Source of the DNA: Methylococcaceae bacterium
GTDB taxonomy: Bacteria > Pseudomonadota > Gammaproteobacteria > Methylococcales > Methylomonadaceae
Direction of reading: 5' to 3'
DNA length: 45,059 nucleotides
Assembly: GCA_030627265.1 (NCBI GenBank)
Contig: DAOUSK010000004.1
Location: 1 to 45,059, forward strand
The notes under the pieces were generated by a model. It made no database searches. It had not been told where the DNA came from and saw only the letters and a list, made by a program, of their open reading frames with translations. The translations under genes were made by a program, and so were the position numbers. Shown piece after piece: positions 33,458-42,617 of this stretch (the first letter of the stretch is position 1; the number at the start of each line of letters is the position of its first letter).

Positions 33458-33879
33458 ATGTTTTTAGCATTGGCTAGGTCAGGCAATGCATTAAGATCCC
33501 TATTGGCAAATGATCAATTGGATAAAGATCTGGAAGGTCTTACCCAATGGATAGAAAAGCATTTAAAGTTGCGTGCTATTATGCGAGCAGAGAGGCGGGC
33601 GTGGTCACTGAGATATTTTTACAGGGTGGTGATTTTAAACACAAGGGTGATTGGCTGTCGGTTGCAAATGAATCATTTTATTTGCATATTAATTGGTCAA
33701 AAGTCACCACAGCTTATTTTTTTAGCCGTGATAATACCAGTTATGGTATTCATTTTATTGATCATTTAGGCCGCTTGGTATTCAGGTTATTATTGACCAA
33801 ACAAGAAGGTGATTTTAATGCGGAAGCATTAGCCAATTTTCAGCAAAATTGGACTCAGTTAGGAGAGCAGCATGACTGA
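33458..33879 (+). pseudogene. HemS/ChuX-like heme-utilisation protein, C-terminal part in a decayed gene
   Basis: Two overlapping frames. ORF 33547-33879 (110 residues) carries GDWLSVANESFYLHINWSKV, then SYGIHFIDHLGRLVFRLLLT. This resembles the C-terminal half of hemin-degrading/heme-carrier proteins (GPWLNVLDPDFNLHL ... SLELFDADG). The other frame, from ATG 33458, gives a plausible upstream part (MFLALARSGNALRSLL ... TQWIEKHLKL) up to about 33560, consistent with a frameshift in one ancestral gene. A shorter functional product from 33547 is possible. Its stop overlaps the start of the 2Fe-2S gene by 8 bases with a good AGGAGA site between. Confidence 0.5.
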
Positions 33880-34076
33880 GGTCATTAAACCTAAAATGAT
33901 GGATTATCATCGTCATTTATTAATTTGTATTGGTGAGCGCTGTTCTCCTAATGGAGAAGGGCAAGCGCTTTATGATACTTTGAGTGCTAAGTTTAAAGCA
34001 GTTGGGTTAAATGCCGGGGATTTTGCGCGTAAAGCGTAGTCGTACAACGTGTTTTGGTACTTGCAAATCAGGGCAT
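33872..34076 (+). pseudogene. (2Fe-2S) ferredoxin-like protein, frameshifted and truncated
   Basis: Not in the ORF track. ATG 33872, preceded by AGGAGA, opens 55 codons to a stop at 34039. The product has HLLICIGERCSPNGEGQALY, the first-cysteine region of thioredoxin-fold 2Fe-2S ferredoxins. The stop comes one base out of frame: shifting by one A near 34031 continues KRSRTTCFGTCKSG, the second Cys cluster. After that the homology ends in a palindrome (34085) where VxVYPxGxWY would be expected. So the gene has both a frameshift and a lost 3' end. It is translationally coupled to the HemS-like remnant. Confidence 0.65.
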
Positions 34077-34084
34077 GAGAGTAG

Positions 34085-34101
34085 GGTACGCATTGCGTAC
34101 C
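34085..34101. repeat. Perfect short palindrome
   Basis: ggtacgca-t-tgcgtacc, 8-base arms around one base. It sits at the point where the 2Fe-2S ferredoxin homology breaks off, so it may be part of the sequence that replaced the gene's 3' end. Confidence 0.5.
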
Positions 34102-34169
34102 TTTCTGATCGGCTACACATTTAAGAATGGGGAGCCTGAAAATAGTGATTCAGGATGAAATTATTTTTT

Positions 34170-34226
34170 ACCATGAAGGACATGAAGGGTTATTTTTCCC
34201 TTTATGAGCTTCAAGCTCTTCATGGT
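34170..34226. terminator. Long hairpin downstream of phoR
   Basis: accatgaag (34170) pairs with cttcatggt (ending 34226). The arms continue with catgaag / cttcaag and the inner aaggg / ccctt. It lies 37 bases beyond the phoR stop, so it may end the phoBR message. The accatgaaggacatgaag motif also looks like a dispersed repeat unit. Confidence 0.5.
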
Positions 34227-34262
34227 GAGAAGCTGTCCTGTGTTAACTGTATAGCCGTTTTT

Positions 34263-35569
<1,307 letters not shown>

Positions 35570-35570
<1 letters not shown>

Positions 35571-36265
35571 TACATTTGTTTCTCAGAAAAGCGATAGCCA
35601 AAGCCACGCACGGTTTGTAACCAACTTTCTCGTTGGTAGCTGGCTAGTATTTTTCTCAATCGACGTATATGAACATCCACGGTACGCTCTTCTATGTAGG
35701 TGCTGCGCCCCCATACACGATCTAATAATTGGGTGCGGGTATAAACTTTATTGGGGTGCGTGAGGAAAAATTTGAGCAAGCGAAATTCCGTGGGGCTTAT
35801 ATCGATTTCTTTGCCACTGATATTGACGCTGTGTTGCTCGGTATTTAAGTTAATGTCCTGAAATTGTATTTGTGTCAAATCGTGAATTTTACCGCTGCGT
35901 CGCAACACTGCTTTTATTCGAGAGACCAGTTCCTTTGGGGAGAATGGTTTAGTGACATAATCATCAGCACCTAAATCTAAGCCTCTAACTTTATCGTTTT
36001 CTTCACCTTTTGCAGTGAGTAAAATAATCGGTAAATCTTTATAGGTTTCATCTAATTTTAATTGTCGCGTCCACTCGTCACCGGTTATTTTGGGCAGCAT
36101 CCAATCGAGTAAAATAAGGTCCGGGAAGGTGTCAGCTAAAATATCTTTTGCTTGGGCAACGCTTGCAGCTTCTAAAACCTTAAAGTTATGCTGCTGTAAA
36201 ACAATGGTTAACATGCTGCGAATTGCTTCTTCGTCTTCAACAACTAGGAGAGTGAATTGACTCAT
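35570..36265 (-). CDS. phoB: Phosphate-regulon response regulator PhoB
   Basis: An OmpR-family activator of 231 residues. The receiver domain (1-120) has the acidic pocket VVEDEEAIRS, phospho-acceptor Asp in LILLDWMLPKITGDEW, then LTAKGEENDKVRGLDLGADD and YVTKPFSPKELVSRIKAVLR. The winged-helix domain (about 130-231) has ISPTEFRLLKFFLTHPNKVY and ERTVDVHIRRLRKIL. Adjacent phoR fixes the identity as PhoB over other OmpR members. The start is 29 bases after the stop of rnt on the same strand, so the order rnt-phoB-phoR may include read-through. Confidence 0.94.
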
Positions 36266-36294
36266 AATATTATCTGATATAAGGAAGTAGGGTG

Positions 36295-36924
36295 TTAGCT
36301 TGCATTATCAAGCGCTTCTAAATGTTTCCAACGGTTGACTATTTTACAAAAAATTTCCGCAGTTTGTTTCGCATCATATAGTGCCGAGTGCGCTTGTTCG
36401 TTATCCCATGGCATATTAGCCGCTTTACCAATTTTAGCTAAGACCGTTTGTTTGTACATCAGTCCGCCTAAGGTGGCAGTATCAAAAGAACTAAAAGGGT
36501 GAAAGGGGCTGCGTTTTGCCTTAGTGCGTTCAATGGCAGCATTAAGGAAGTTAATATCAAAAGTAGGGTTATGACCGACTAAAATAGCACGATTACAATT
36601 ATTGCGTTTTAAGGCAAGTTTGATGGGTTTAAATAGTTTAGCTAACGCATCTTTTTCAGTGACTGACAGCCGGAATGGGTGATAAGGATCAATGCCAGTA
36701 AATTTTAAGGCTGATGGGTCGAGTACTGAGCCCTCAAAAGGAATAATATTGGCACTATAGCTTTCAGTGGTCACTAAGTTTTCTTGCTCATCATATTCAA
36801 CAATAACAGCTGCAATTTCAAGCAGTGGATTCTTCTTTGCATCAAACCCCGCTGTTTCAATATCAACGATAACGGGCAGGTAGCCTCTAAAGCGGTCGTT
36901 AATAGGGTGTGGTATGTTTTCCAT
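36295..36924 (-). CDS. rnt: Ribonuclease T
   Basis: A DEDDh 3'-5' exoribonuclease for final trimming of tRNA and 23S rRNA 3' ends. It has 209 residues (E. coli 215). Motifs: PVIVDIETAGFDAKKNPLLE (Exo I), LVGHNPTFDINFLNAAIERT (Exo II), AHSALYDAKQTAEIF (Exo III with catalytic His). N-terminal RFRGYLPVIVDIETAGF is the RNase T-specific form that separates it from DNA polymerase epsilon-type proteins. Second RNase of this fold in the window after Rnd. Confidence 0.93.
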   Translation of the reverse strand: MENIPHPINDRFRGYLPVIVDIETAGFDAKKNPLLEIAAVIVEYDEQENLVTTESYSANIIPFEGSVLDPSALKFTGIDPYHPFRLSVTEKDALAKLFKPIKLALKRNNCNRAILVGHNPTFDINFLNAAIERTKAKRSPFHPFSSFDTATLGGLMYKQTVLAKIGKAANMPWDNEQAHSALYDAKQTAEIFCKIVNRWKHLEALDNAS

Positions 36925-37009
36925 GGTGAGTAAGTAGCGAGAGTGACTAAAAGTATGCTATGTTACGCTAAGTTTTTATAAGGACAAACTTTATTAGGTG
37001 AGGAACGGG

Positions 37010-37786
37010 GTGAAAGCGGTTGTTAAAGTCAGAAGGTATCAGCTAACTGGGCTACTGGTAGGTCTATTTTTGTTGCAGGGATGTACTCATGTTGCAAAAC
37101 CTGCGGAAGGTGATCCTTGGGAGGGGATGAATCGAGATGTAATGGGGTTTAATGATGTAATGGATGAATCTATTATGCAGCCCGTTGCAAAAGGCTATCA
37201 ATATATTATGCCTAAATTTCTCGATGCTGGAATTACCAATGCTTTTTATAACTTGAATGATGTGGGCGTTACTGTGAATGATTTTTTACAGTGGAAGCCT
37301 GAGCAGGGTATAAAAAATACCTGGCGTTTTGTTATTAATAGTACATTTGGTTTGGCTGGCTTTATTGATGTTGGTGAAGTTATTGGCTTGCCAAGGCAAG
37401 ATGAAGATGTGAATCAAACTTTAGCGGTTTGGGGTGTGCCTAGAGGGCCTTTTATTATGCTACCGCTTTATGGGCCTAGTTATATTAGAGGTGTTGTAGG
37501 GCGTGCTGGTGATATGGCTTTGCACCCTTTAACTTATGTCGCTGCTTTTTTAGGTGTTGGTGTTGGTTGGACGGTGACAGGCTTGAATACTTTGGATGTT
37601 ATTGATGCGAGAGCTGATTTATTAGGTTTGGAAAAAGTTGTTGATGAGGCCGCGATTGATCGGTATTCATTTATTAAATCAGGGTATACACAGCAGCAAG
37701 ATTATTTAATTAATGATGGCCGATATGAAATGATTGAACTGGATGATGAGTTAGAGGACGAGAGCCTCTATGAAGGCTTGGAGTAG
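37010..37786 (+). CDS. mlaA: Outer-membrane lipoprotein MlaA (VacJ)
   Basis: Removes mislaid phospholipids from the outer leaflet and passes them to the periplasmic carrier. The lipobox is LFLLQGCTHV. Family motifs are DPWEGMNRDVMGFNDVMDES, FLQWKPEQGIKNTWRFVINS, TFGLAGFIDVGEVIGLPRQD, and VWGVPRGPFIMLPLYGPS. The track start is GTG 36998. GTG 37010 has AGGAA 5 bases upstream and gives the compact signal KAVVKVRRYQLTGLLVGLFL, so I prefer it (258 residues). The acidic tail (ELDDELEDESLYEG) is unremarkable. It is separate from the MCE operon at 501, which it may serve. Confidence 0.92.
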   Translation: MKAVVKVRRYQLTGLLVGLFLLQGCTHVAKPAEGDPWEGMNRDVMGFNDVMDESIMQPVAKGYQYIMPKFLDAGITNAFYNLNDVGVTVNDFLQWKPEQGIKNTWRFVINSTFGLAGFIDVGEVIGLPRQDEDVNQTLAVWGVPRGPFIMLPLYGPSYIRGVVGRAGDMALHPLTYVAAFLGVGVGWTVTGLNTLDVIDARADLLGLEKVVDEAAIDRYSFIKSGYTQQQDYLINDGRYEMIELDDELEDESLYEGLE

Positions 37787-37796
37787 TAAGCTTGGT

Positions 37797-37830
37797 GGGA
37801 CTGTATTGCTTGAACTAGCGATACAGCCCC
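37797..37830. terminator. Bidirectional hairpin between mlaA and pyrC
   Basis: gggactgtattgct (37797-37810) pairs with agcgatacagcccc (37817-37830) using two G-T wobbles, with a 6-base loop. It lies between convergent stops at 37786 and 37841. AT-rich flank on the right. Confidence 0.6.
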
Positions 37831-37840
37831 AATAGAAATA

Positions 37841-38875
37841 TTATCCCTTTAATTTCCAGTGCAAAGTTTCCCCTGCTTTTAGCGGTGTTAGTTGCTGTTC
37901 AGCAACGGCATAATGCTCAGGGACTTGCCAGTCTGTTTTTTCTAAAACAATCTTTTTACTGTTTCTAGGTAATTGGTAAAAATCAGCCCCATAAAAACTC
38001 GCAAACCCTTCTAATTTATCTAATGCACCCGCTTGATCAAAGGCTTCAGCATATAACTCAATCGCCGCATAAGCAGAATAACAGCCGGCGCAACCACAGC
38101 TATTTTCTTTTAGGTGGCTTAAATGTGGCGCGCTATCTGTCCCCAAAAAAAACTTAGGATTACCACTTGTTGCGGCCTTCACTAAAGCAAGGCGATGGGT
38201 TTCGCGCTTTAAAATGGGTAAGCAATAATAGTGGGGTTTAATGCCGCCGACTAAAATAGCATTGCGGTTATAAAGTAAATGTTGTGGTGTGATGGTTGCC
38301 GCAATTTTATCAGAGGCTGCTTCGACAAAATCGACCGCATCTTTTGTTGTGACATGCTCTAAAACAATGCGCAAATTAGGAAAGTTTTTTTGCAATAAGC
38401 ACAGTTTAGTTTCTATAAATATGCGTTCACGATCAAAAATATCTATTTCAGGTTCTGTTACTTCACCATGAATTAATAGCGGTACATCATATTTTTCCAT
38501 GGCAGCAATGGTTGGAAATAACGCTTGTAAATCAGTCACTCCTTGGTCTGAATTAGTTGTTGCGCCAGCAGGGTAAAGCTTGAAAGCATGCACAAAACTT
38601 GATTCGGCTGCTTTTTTTACGTCGTCAGGGCTGGTTTTATTGGTTAGGTATAGCACCATTAAAGCGGTGAAGTCGTATTGTTTATCGACTGCTTGCTGAA
38701 TTTCTTGTTGATAGCTTGCTGCTTGCTCTACATTGGTCACAGGTGGCTGTAGATTAGGCATGATAATGGCGCGGGCACATTGTCGCGCGGTATGATTAAT
38801 GACAGTTTTAAGCATATCACCCGTGCGGACATGTAAATGCCAATCATCGGGTTGTGTTAGCGTTAGTGTTTGCAT
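37841..38875 (-). CDS. pyrC: Dihydroorotase
   Basis: Cyclises carbamoyl aspartate to dihydroorotate in pyrimidine synthesis; binuclear zinc. 344 residues, typical of class II PyrC (E. coli 348). Zinc ligands: DDWHLHVRTGDM (HxH), the carboxylated Lys in HAFKLYPAGATTNSD, His in LLIHGEVTEPEIDIFDRE and VLEHVTTKDAVDF, and Asp in FFLGTDSAPHL. The substrate loop ITPQHLLYNRN is present. Single gene. Confidence 0.96.
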   Translation of the reverse strand: MQTLTLTQPDDWHLHVRTGDMLKTVINHTARQCARAIIMPNLQPPVTNVEQAASYQQEIQQAVDKQYDFTALMVLYLTNKTSPDDVKKAAESSFVHAFKLYPAGATTNSDQGVTDLQALFPTIAAMEKYDVPLLIHGEVTEPEIDIFDRERIFIETKLCLLQKNFPNLRIVLEHVTTKDAVDFVEAASDKIAATITPQHLLYNRNAILVGGIKPHYYCLPILKRETHRLALVKAATSGNPKFFLGTDSAPHLSHLKENSCGCAGCYSAYAAIELYAEAFDQAGALDKLEGFASFYGADFYQLPRNSKKIVLEKTDWQVPEHYAVAEQQLTPLKAGETLHWKLKG

Positions 38876-39004
38876 TTTTTTACCTTTAAGTGATTGCTCT
38901 TGCTTGTATGTTGTCGCGCTTATTATTAAAATGGTCGGTTATCTTTATTAAATAAGAACGAGGAATTTATTAATTCTCGTTATTTTCCTCTTTTGGAGTA
39001 TTAA

Positions 39005-39235
39005 ATGCCAATTTATGAATACCAATGTCAAGCGTGTGGGCATGAACATGAAGCTTTGCAAAAGTTAAGTGCAGAGCCTTTAGTCACATGTCCTGCTTGT
39101 AGTAAGCCGGAATTACAGAAAAAAATTTCAGCGGCTGGTTTTCGTTTAAAAGGGAGTGGCTGGTATGAAACGGATTTTAAATCAGGAAATAAAAAAAATA
39201 TAGCGGGTGAGGCAAAATCATCACCGGCTAAATGA
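39005..39235 (+). CDS. FmdB-family zinc ribbon protein
   Basis: A 76-residue protein starting MPIYEYQCQACGHEHEALQK. It has two CxxC pairs (CQAC, CPAC) that form a zinc ribbon, and the family motif KKISAAGFRLKGSGWYETDF. FmdB-like proteins were named from the formamidase locus of Methylophilus and are proposed regulators; no mechanism is settled. The position directly before aspS is common in proteobacteria. A hairpin (39284-39304) separates it from aspS. Confidence 0.9.
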   Translation: MPIYEYQCQACGHEHEALQKLSAEPLVTCPACSKPELQKKISAAGFRLKGSGWYETDFKSGNKKNIAGEAKSSPAK

Positions 39236-39283
39236 TGATGTGGTGGCTTTTGCGGTAGTCTTAAGCTTTATTCATCATTAAGT

Positions 39284-39304
39284 AGCAACAAGCGTTGCTG
39301 TTTT
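39284..39304 (+). terminator. Terminator-like hairpin after the FmdB-type gene
   Basis: agcaac-aagc-gttgct followed by gtttt. A 6-bp stem, weak, 48 bases after the stop. A second hairpin, ttagggtga-aac-tcaccttaa (about 39321-39341), lies in the aspS leader. Confidence 0.45.
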
Positions 39305-39370
39305 ATCACAAAATAACAATTAGGGTGAAACTCACCTTAATGCAATTAACATTACAAAAGAGATACTAAT

Positions 39371-41161
39371 ATGCGTACCCATAAGTGCGGAGAATTAAAT
39401 AAAAAACAACTAGGTGAAACCGTTGCATTGTGCGGTTGGGTACATAAAAGGCGTGATCACGGTGGGGTTATTTTCATCGATTTAAGAGACCGCGCAGGCC
39501 TGGTTCAAGTGGTTGTTAATCCCGATCTAGCAGAAACCTTTGCGATTGCAGAGGGTGTGCGAAGTGAGTATGTTTTACGCGTTGAAGGTGTGGTAAGAGA
39601 TCGTTTAGAAGGAACGGTTAACCCTAATATGGCAACGGGTGAGATTGAGATTTTAGTGAGTCATATTGAAGTCTTAAATGAGTCTGAAACACCGCCATTT
39701 CCAATTGAAAGCGATATAGAAGTTAACGAAGAAATGCGCCTGCGTTACCGTTATATTGATCTACGTAAAAAAGATATGCTGGCAAAAATGACGGTTCGCC
39801 GTGATGTTGCTCGTAACCTGCGTAACTTTTTAGATGATCAAGACTTTTTTGAGATGGAAACACCTATCTTAACGAAAGCAACACCAGAAGGCGCGCGCGA
39901 TTACATTGTGCCGAGCCGTACGCATGCCAATTCATTTTTTGCATTACCACAATCACCACAACTGTATAAACAGTTGTTAATGATGGCGGGAATGGATAAA
40001 TATTATCAAATAGTGCGTTGTTTTCGTGATGAAGATTTACGCGCCGATAGACAGCCTGAATTTACACAGTTAGATATAGAAACTTCATTTATGGATGAAG
40101 ATGAAATTATGCAAGTCATGGAAGACATGATGCGTAATTTATTCAAAAAAGTGATTGATGTGGATTTAGGGGATAGCTTTCCTAGAATGACACATGCTGA
40201 AGCGATGTCTCGTTTTGGTTCAGACAAGCCTGATATGCGAATTCCTTTAGAATTAGTGGATATCGCTGATGAAATGAAAGCCGTTGATTTTAAAGTTTTC
40301 TCAGGCCCTGCAAATGATCCTAAAGGCCGTGTTGCTGCATTACGCATCCCTAATGGCTCGAAATTAAGCCGTAAAGATATTGATGTTTACACTAAATACG
40401 TGAGTATTTATGGTGCACGTGGCTTAGCTTACATCAAAGTGAATGATCGTGATGCTGGCATAGAAGGCTTGCAGTCACCGATTGTAAAATTTGCCCCTGC
40501 TGAAGTTTGGGAAGCTGTATTACAAAAAACAGGTGCACAAACGGGGGATTTAATTTTCTTTGGTGCTGATAAAACAACGGTTGTTAATGAAGCTTTAGGC
40601 GCTTTACGTGTGAAAGTAGGTTTAGATTTAAACTTATTGGAAGGCGATTGGAAGCCGTTATGGGTTATTGATTTCCCTATGTTTGAGTGGGATGAAAAAG
40701 GTAGTCGTTGGAATGCTATTCATCACCCGTTTACAGCGCCAAGCTGTAGTAAAGAAGAATTGCAAGCGAATCCAGGTGAAGCGCTATCACGTGCTTATGA
40801 TTTAGTTTTAAATGGAACAGAGGTCGGTGGCGGTTCTATTCGTATTAATAAAACGGATATGCAAGCAATCGTGCTTAATATTTTAGGTATTGGTGAGCAA
40901 GAAGCGAATGATAAATTTGGCTTTTTATTAGAAGCTTTAAAATACGGTTGTCCTCCGCATGGTGGTATGGCTTACGGCTTAGATAGATTAGTCATGCTAA
41001 TGACAGGATCTAGCTCAATTCGTGAAGTGATTGCCTTCCCTAAAACACAATCAGCGGCTTGTCCTTTAGTGGATGCGCCTGCACCAGTAAGTGAAGCTCA
41101 GTTAAAAGAGCTACATATTAAATTAAATAAAGTTGTTAAAGAAGAGAAGGAAGCTTCTTAA
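39371..41161 (+). CDS. aspS: Aspartyl-tRNA synthetase
   Basis: Class II synthetase charging tRNA-Asp. 596 residues (E. coli 590). N-terminal anticodon-binding OB domain ([20 protein letters not shown]). Motif 1 region around [16 protein letters not shown]. Motif 2 [20 protein letters not shown]. Bacterial GAD insertion (about 290-420). Motif 3 [20 protein letters not shown]. Followed by a good terminator hairpin. Whether it is the discriminating or non-discriminating type cannot be told by eye. Confidence 0.97.
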   Translation: MRTHKCGELNKKQLGETVALCGWVHKRRDHGGVIFIDLRDRAGLVQVVVNPDLAETFAIAEGVRSEYVLRVEGVVRDRLEGTVNPNMATGEIEILVSHIEVLNESETPPFPIESDIEVNEEMRLRYRYIDLRKKDMLAKMTVRRDVARNLRNFLDDQDFFEMETPILTKATPEGARDYIVPSRTHANSFFALPQSPQLYKQLLMMAGMDKYYQIVRCFRDEDLRADRQPEFTQLDIETSFMDEDEIMQVMEDMMRNLFKKVIDVDLGDSFPRMTHAEAMSRFGSDKPDMRIPLELVDIADEMKAVDFKVFSGPANDPKGRVAALRIPNGSKLSRKDIDVYTKYVSIYGARGLAYIKVNDRDAGIEGLQSPIVKFAPAEVWEAVLQKTGAQTGDLIFFGADKTTVVNEALGALRVKVGLDLNLLEGDWKPLWVIDFPMFEWDEKGSRWNAIHHPFTAPSCSKEELQANPGEALSRAYDLVLNGTEVGGGSIRINKTDMQAIVLNILGIGEQEANDKFGFLLEALKYGCPPHGGMAYGLDRLVMLMTGSSSIREVIAFPKTQSAACPLVDAPAPVSEAQLKELHIKLNKVVKEEKEAS

Positions 41162-41179
41162 GCGAAGTTTCTCATTATT

Positions 41180-41212
41180 AAGTTAAGGTATTTGTCTTGC
41201 CTTAACTTTCTT
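41180..41212 (+). terminator. Rho-independent terminator of aspS
   Basis: aagttaagg (41180-41188) and ccttaactt (41200-41208) form a perfect 9-bp stem with an 11-base loop, followed by a pyrimidine-rich tail (tcttgtaactttt), 19 bases after the stop. Confidence 0.6.
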
Positions 41213-41231
41213 GTAACTTTTCATTACTCAT

Positions 41232-41287
41232 GGGGCGCAGGTCTTTAGCCTGCCTTTGTATTAATGCAGGATAAAGACCTGCGCCCC
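41232..41287. repeat. Long GC-rich palindrome, family D
   Basis: ggggcgcaggtctttagcct at the left is complementary to the right arm ending gacctgcgcccc: 21 of 22 bases pair around a 12-base loop. It is far more GC-rich than its surroundings. The core cgcaggtctttag recurs at 4038-4050, so it belongs to a dispersed family. Confidence 0.7.
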
Positions 41288-41343
41288 GGTTGCTTGTTGG
41301 TAATGAAAAATTACATTATTTGTATTATCTAAATTAAACCAAT

Positions 41344-42435
41344 ATGACCACAGCATTTCCCATTCAAAATTATGCGCTACTTTCTGATGAAGAGTGTGGT
41401 GTAAAAATTAAACAAGCAAAAGCCACGCTAGGTGAGCGCTGTATTGTCTTAGGGCATCATTATCAAAGAGATGAAGTGTTTCAATATGCCGATATTTCAG
41501 GCGATTCATTAAAGCTCTCTAAAGAAGCATCGGAATCTAATGCGGAATATATTGTTTTTTGTGGTGTGCATTTTATGGCTGAAGTGGCCGATATTTTGTC
41601 ACGAGATGAGCAAATTGCAATATTGCCAGATTTAGCGGCAGGTTGCTCGATGGCTGATATGGCTAATAAAGTTAATGTGCAACGCTGTTGGGATGAATTG
41701 GCATCGGTTATTGATGTCGAAAATGAAGTCACACCAGTTACTTATATTAACTCTGCTGCGGATTTAAAAGCTTTTTGTGGGCAGCATGAAGGTATTGTAT
41801 GTACTTCGTCAAACGCGCAAAAAATTCTTGAATGGAGTTTTGCCAAGCGAGAAAAAATTCTCTTTTTCCCTGACCAACATTTAGGTAGAAATACCGCCTT
41901 TCAAATGGGTATTCCATTAGACGAGATGGTCGTGTGGAATTTTAATAAACCAATGGGTGGCTTAACGGCAGAAGAAATTCGTAACGCTAAAATGATTTTA
42001 TGGGGCGGCTATTGTTCCGTGCATCAATTTTTTCAGCCTGAGCAAATTGATGATTTTTTAGTGCGCTATCCAGAAACTAAAGTGATCGCACATCCAGAAG
42101 CTTGTTTTGAGGTTTGCCAAAAAGCAGATTACATAGGCTCTACTGAGATGATTTTAAAAACTGTGCGCGAGGCTGAGCCTAATACGCGCTGGTTAGTAGC
42201 AACGGAGTTAAATTTAGTCAATCGTTTGCATGAAGAATGTAAACATCAAGGTAAGAACGTGCATTTTATGTCACCTTCTTTAAGCATGTGTTCCACAATG
42301 TTTCGTACTGATCCTCAGCATGTTGCTTGGGTATTAGAAAATTTGGCGGCAGGAAATGTCGTTAATCAGATTAAAGTTGCCGCTGAAGAAGCTGTTTTAG
42401 CAAAAAAAGCGCTGAATAGTATGTTGTCTTTATAG
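41344..42435 (+). CDS. nadA: Quinolinate synthase
   Basis: 4Fe-4S enzyme condensing iminoaspartate with dihydroxyacetone phosphate to quinolinate for NAD synthesis. 363 residues. Substrate motif VLGHHYQRDEVFQYADISGD. The expected three cluster cysteines lie near GIVCTSSNAQKIL, AHPEACFEVCQKADYIG and MSPSLSMCSTMFRTDPQH. Single gene; nadB and nadC are not in the window. Confidence 0.95.
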   Translation: MTTAFPIQNYALLSDEECGVKIKQAKATLGERCIVLGHHYQRDEVFQYADISGDSLKLSKEASESNAEYIVFCGVHFMAEVADILSRDEQIAILPDLAAGCSMADMANKVNVQRCWDELASVIDVENEVTPVTYINSAADLKAFCGQHEGIVCTSSNAQKILEWSFAKREKILFFPDQHLGRNTAFQMGIPLDEMVVWNFNKPMGGLTAEEIRNAKMILWGGYCSVHQFFQPEQIDDFLVRYPETKVIAHPEACFEVCQKADYIGSTEMILKTVREAEPNTRWLVATELNLVNRLHEECKHQGKNVHFMSPSLSMCSTMFRTDPQHVAWVLENLAAGNVVNQIKVAAEEAVLAKKALNSMLSL

Positions 42436-42511
42436 GCTGTTTTGTAACTGCTTGAAATTATTTGTTTATTTTTCTTTGGATTGAATTGTGCTTGCTTTAG
42501 TGTAGAAAAAC

Positions 42512-42538
42512 TAAAGAATCACTGTCTAGCGACGCTAA
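42512..42538 (+). promoter_or_regulatory. Sigma-28 (FliA)-like promoter of flgL
   Basis: taaa (42512-42515), then exactly 15 bases, then gacgctaa (42531-42538), which matches 6 of 8 positions of the FliA -10 consensus GCCGATAA. It lies 79 bases before the flgL ATG. An independent late-flagellar promoter fits a flgL gene cut off from the flgK operon. Confidence 0.5.
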
Positions 42539-42617
42539 CTATTTTAGTTACTATTAATAAAATATTTTTTTACTATTTTGAAAAATAGAGCGCGCTAGAA
42601 ATCTAAAGGAGAGACAG

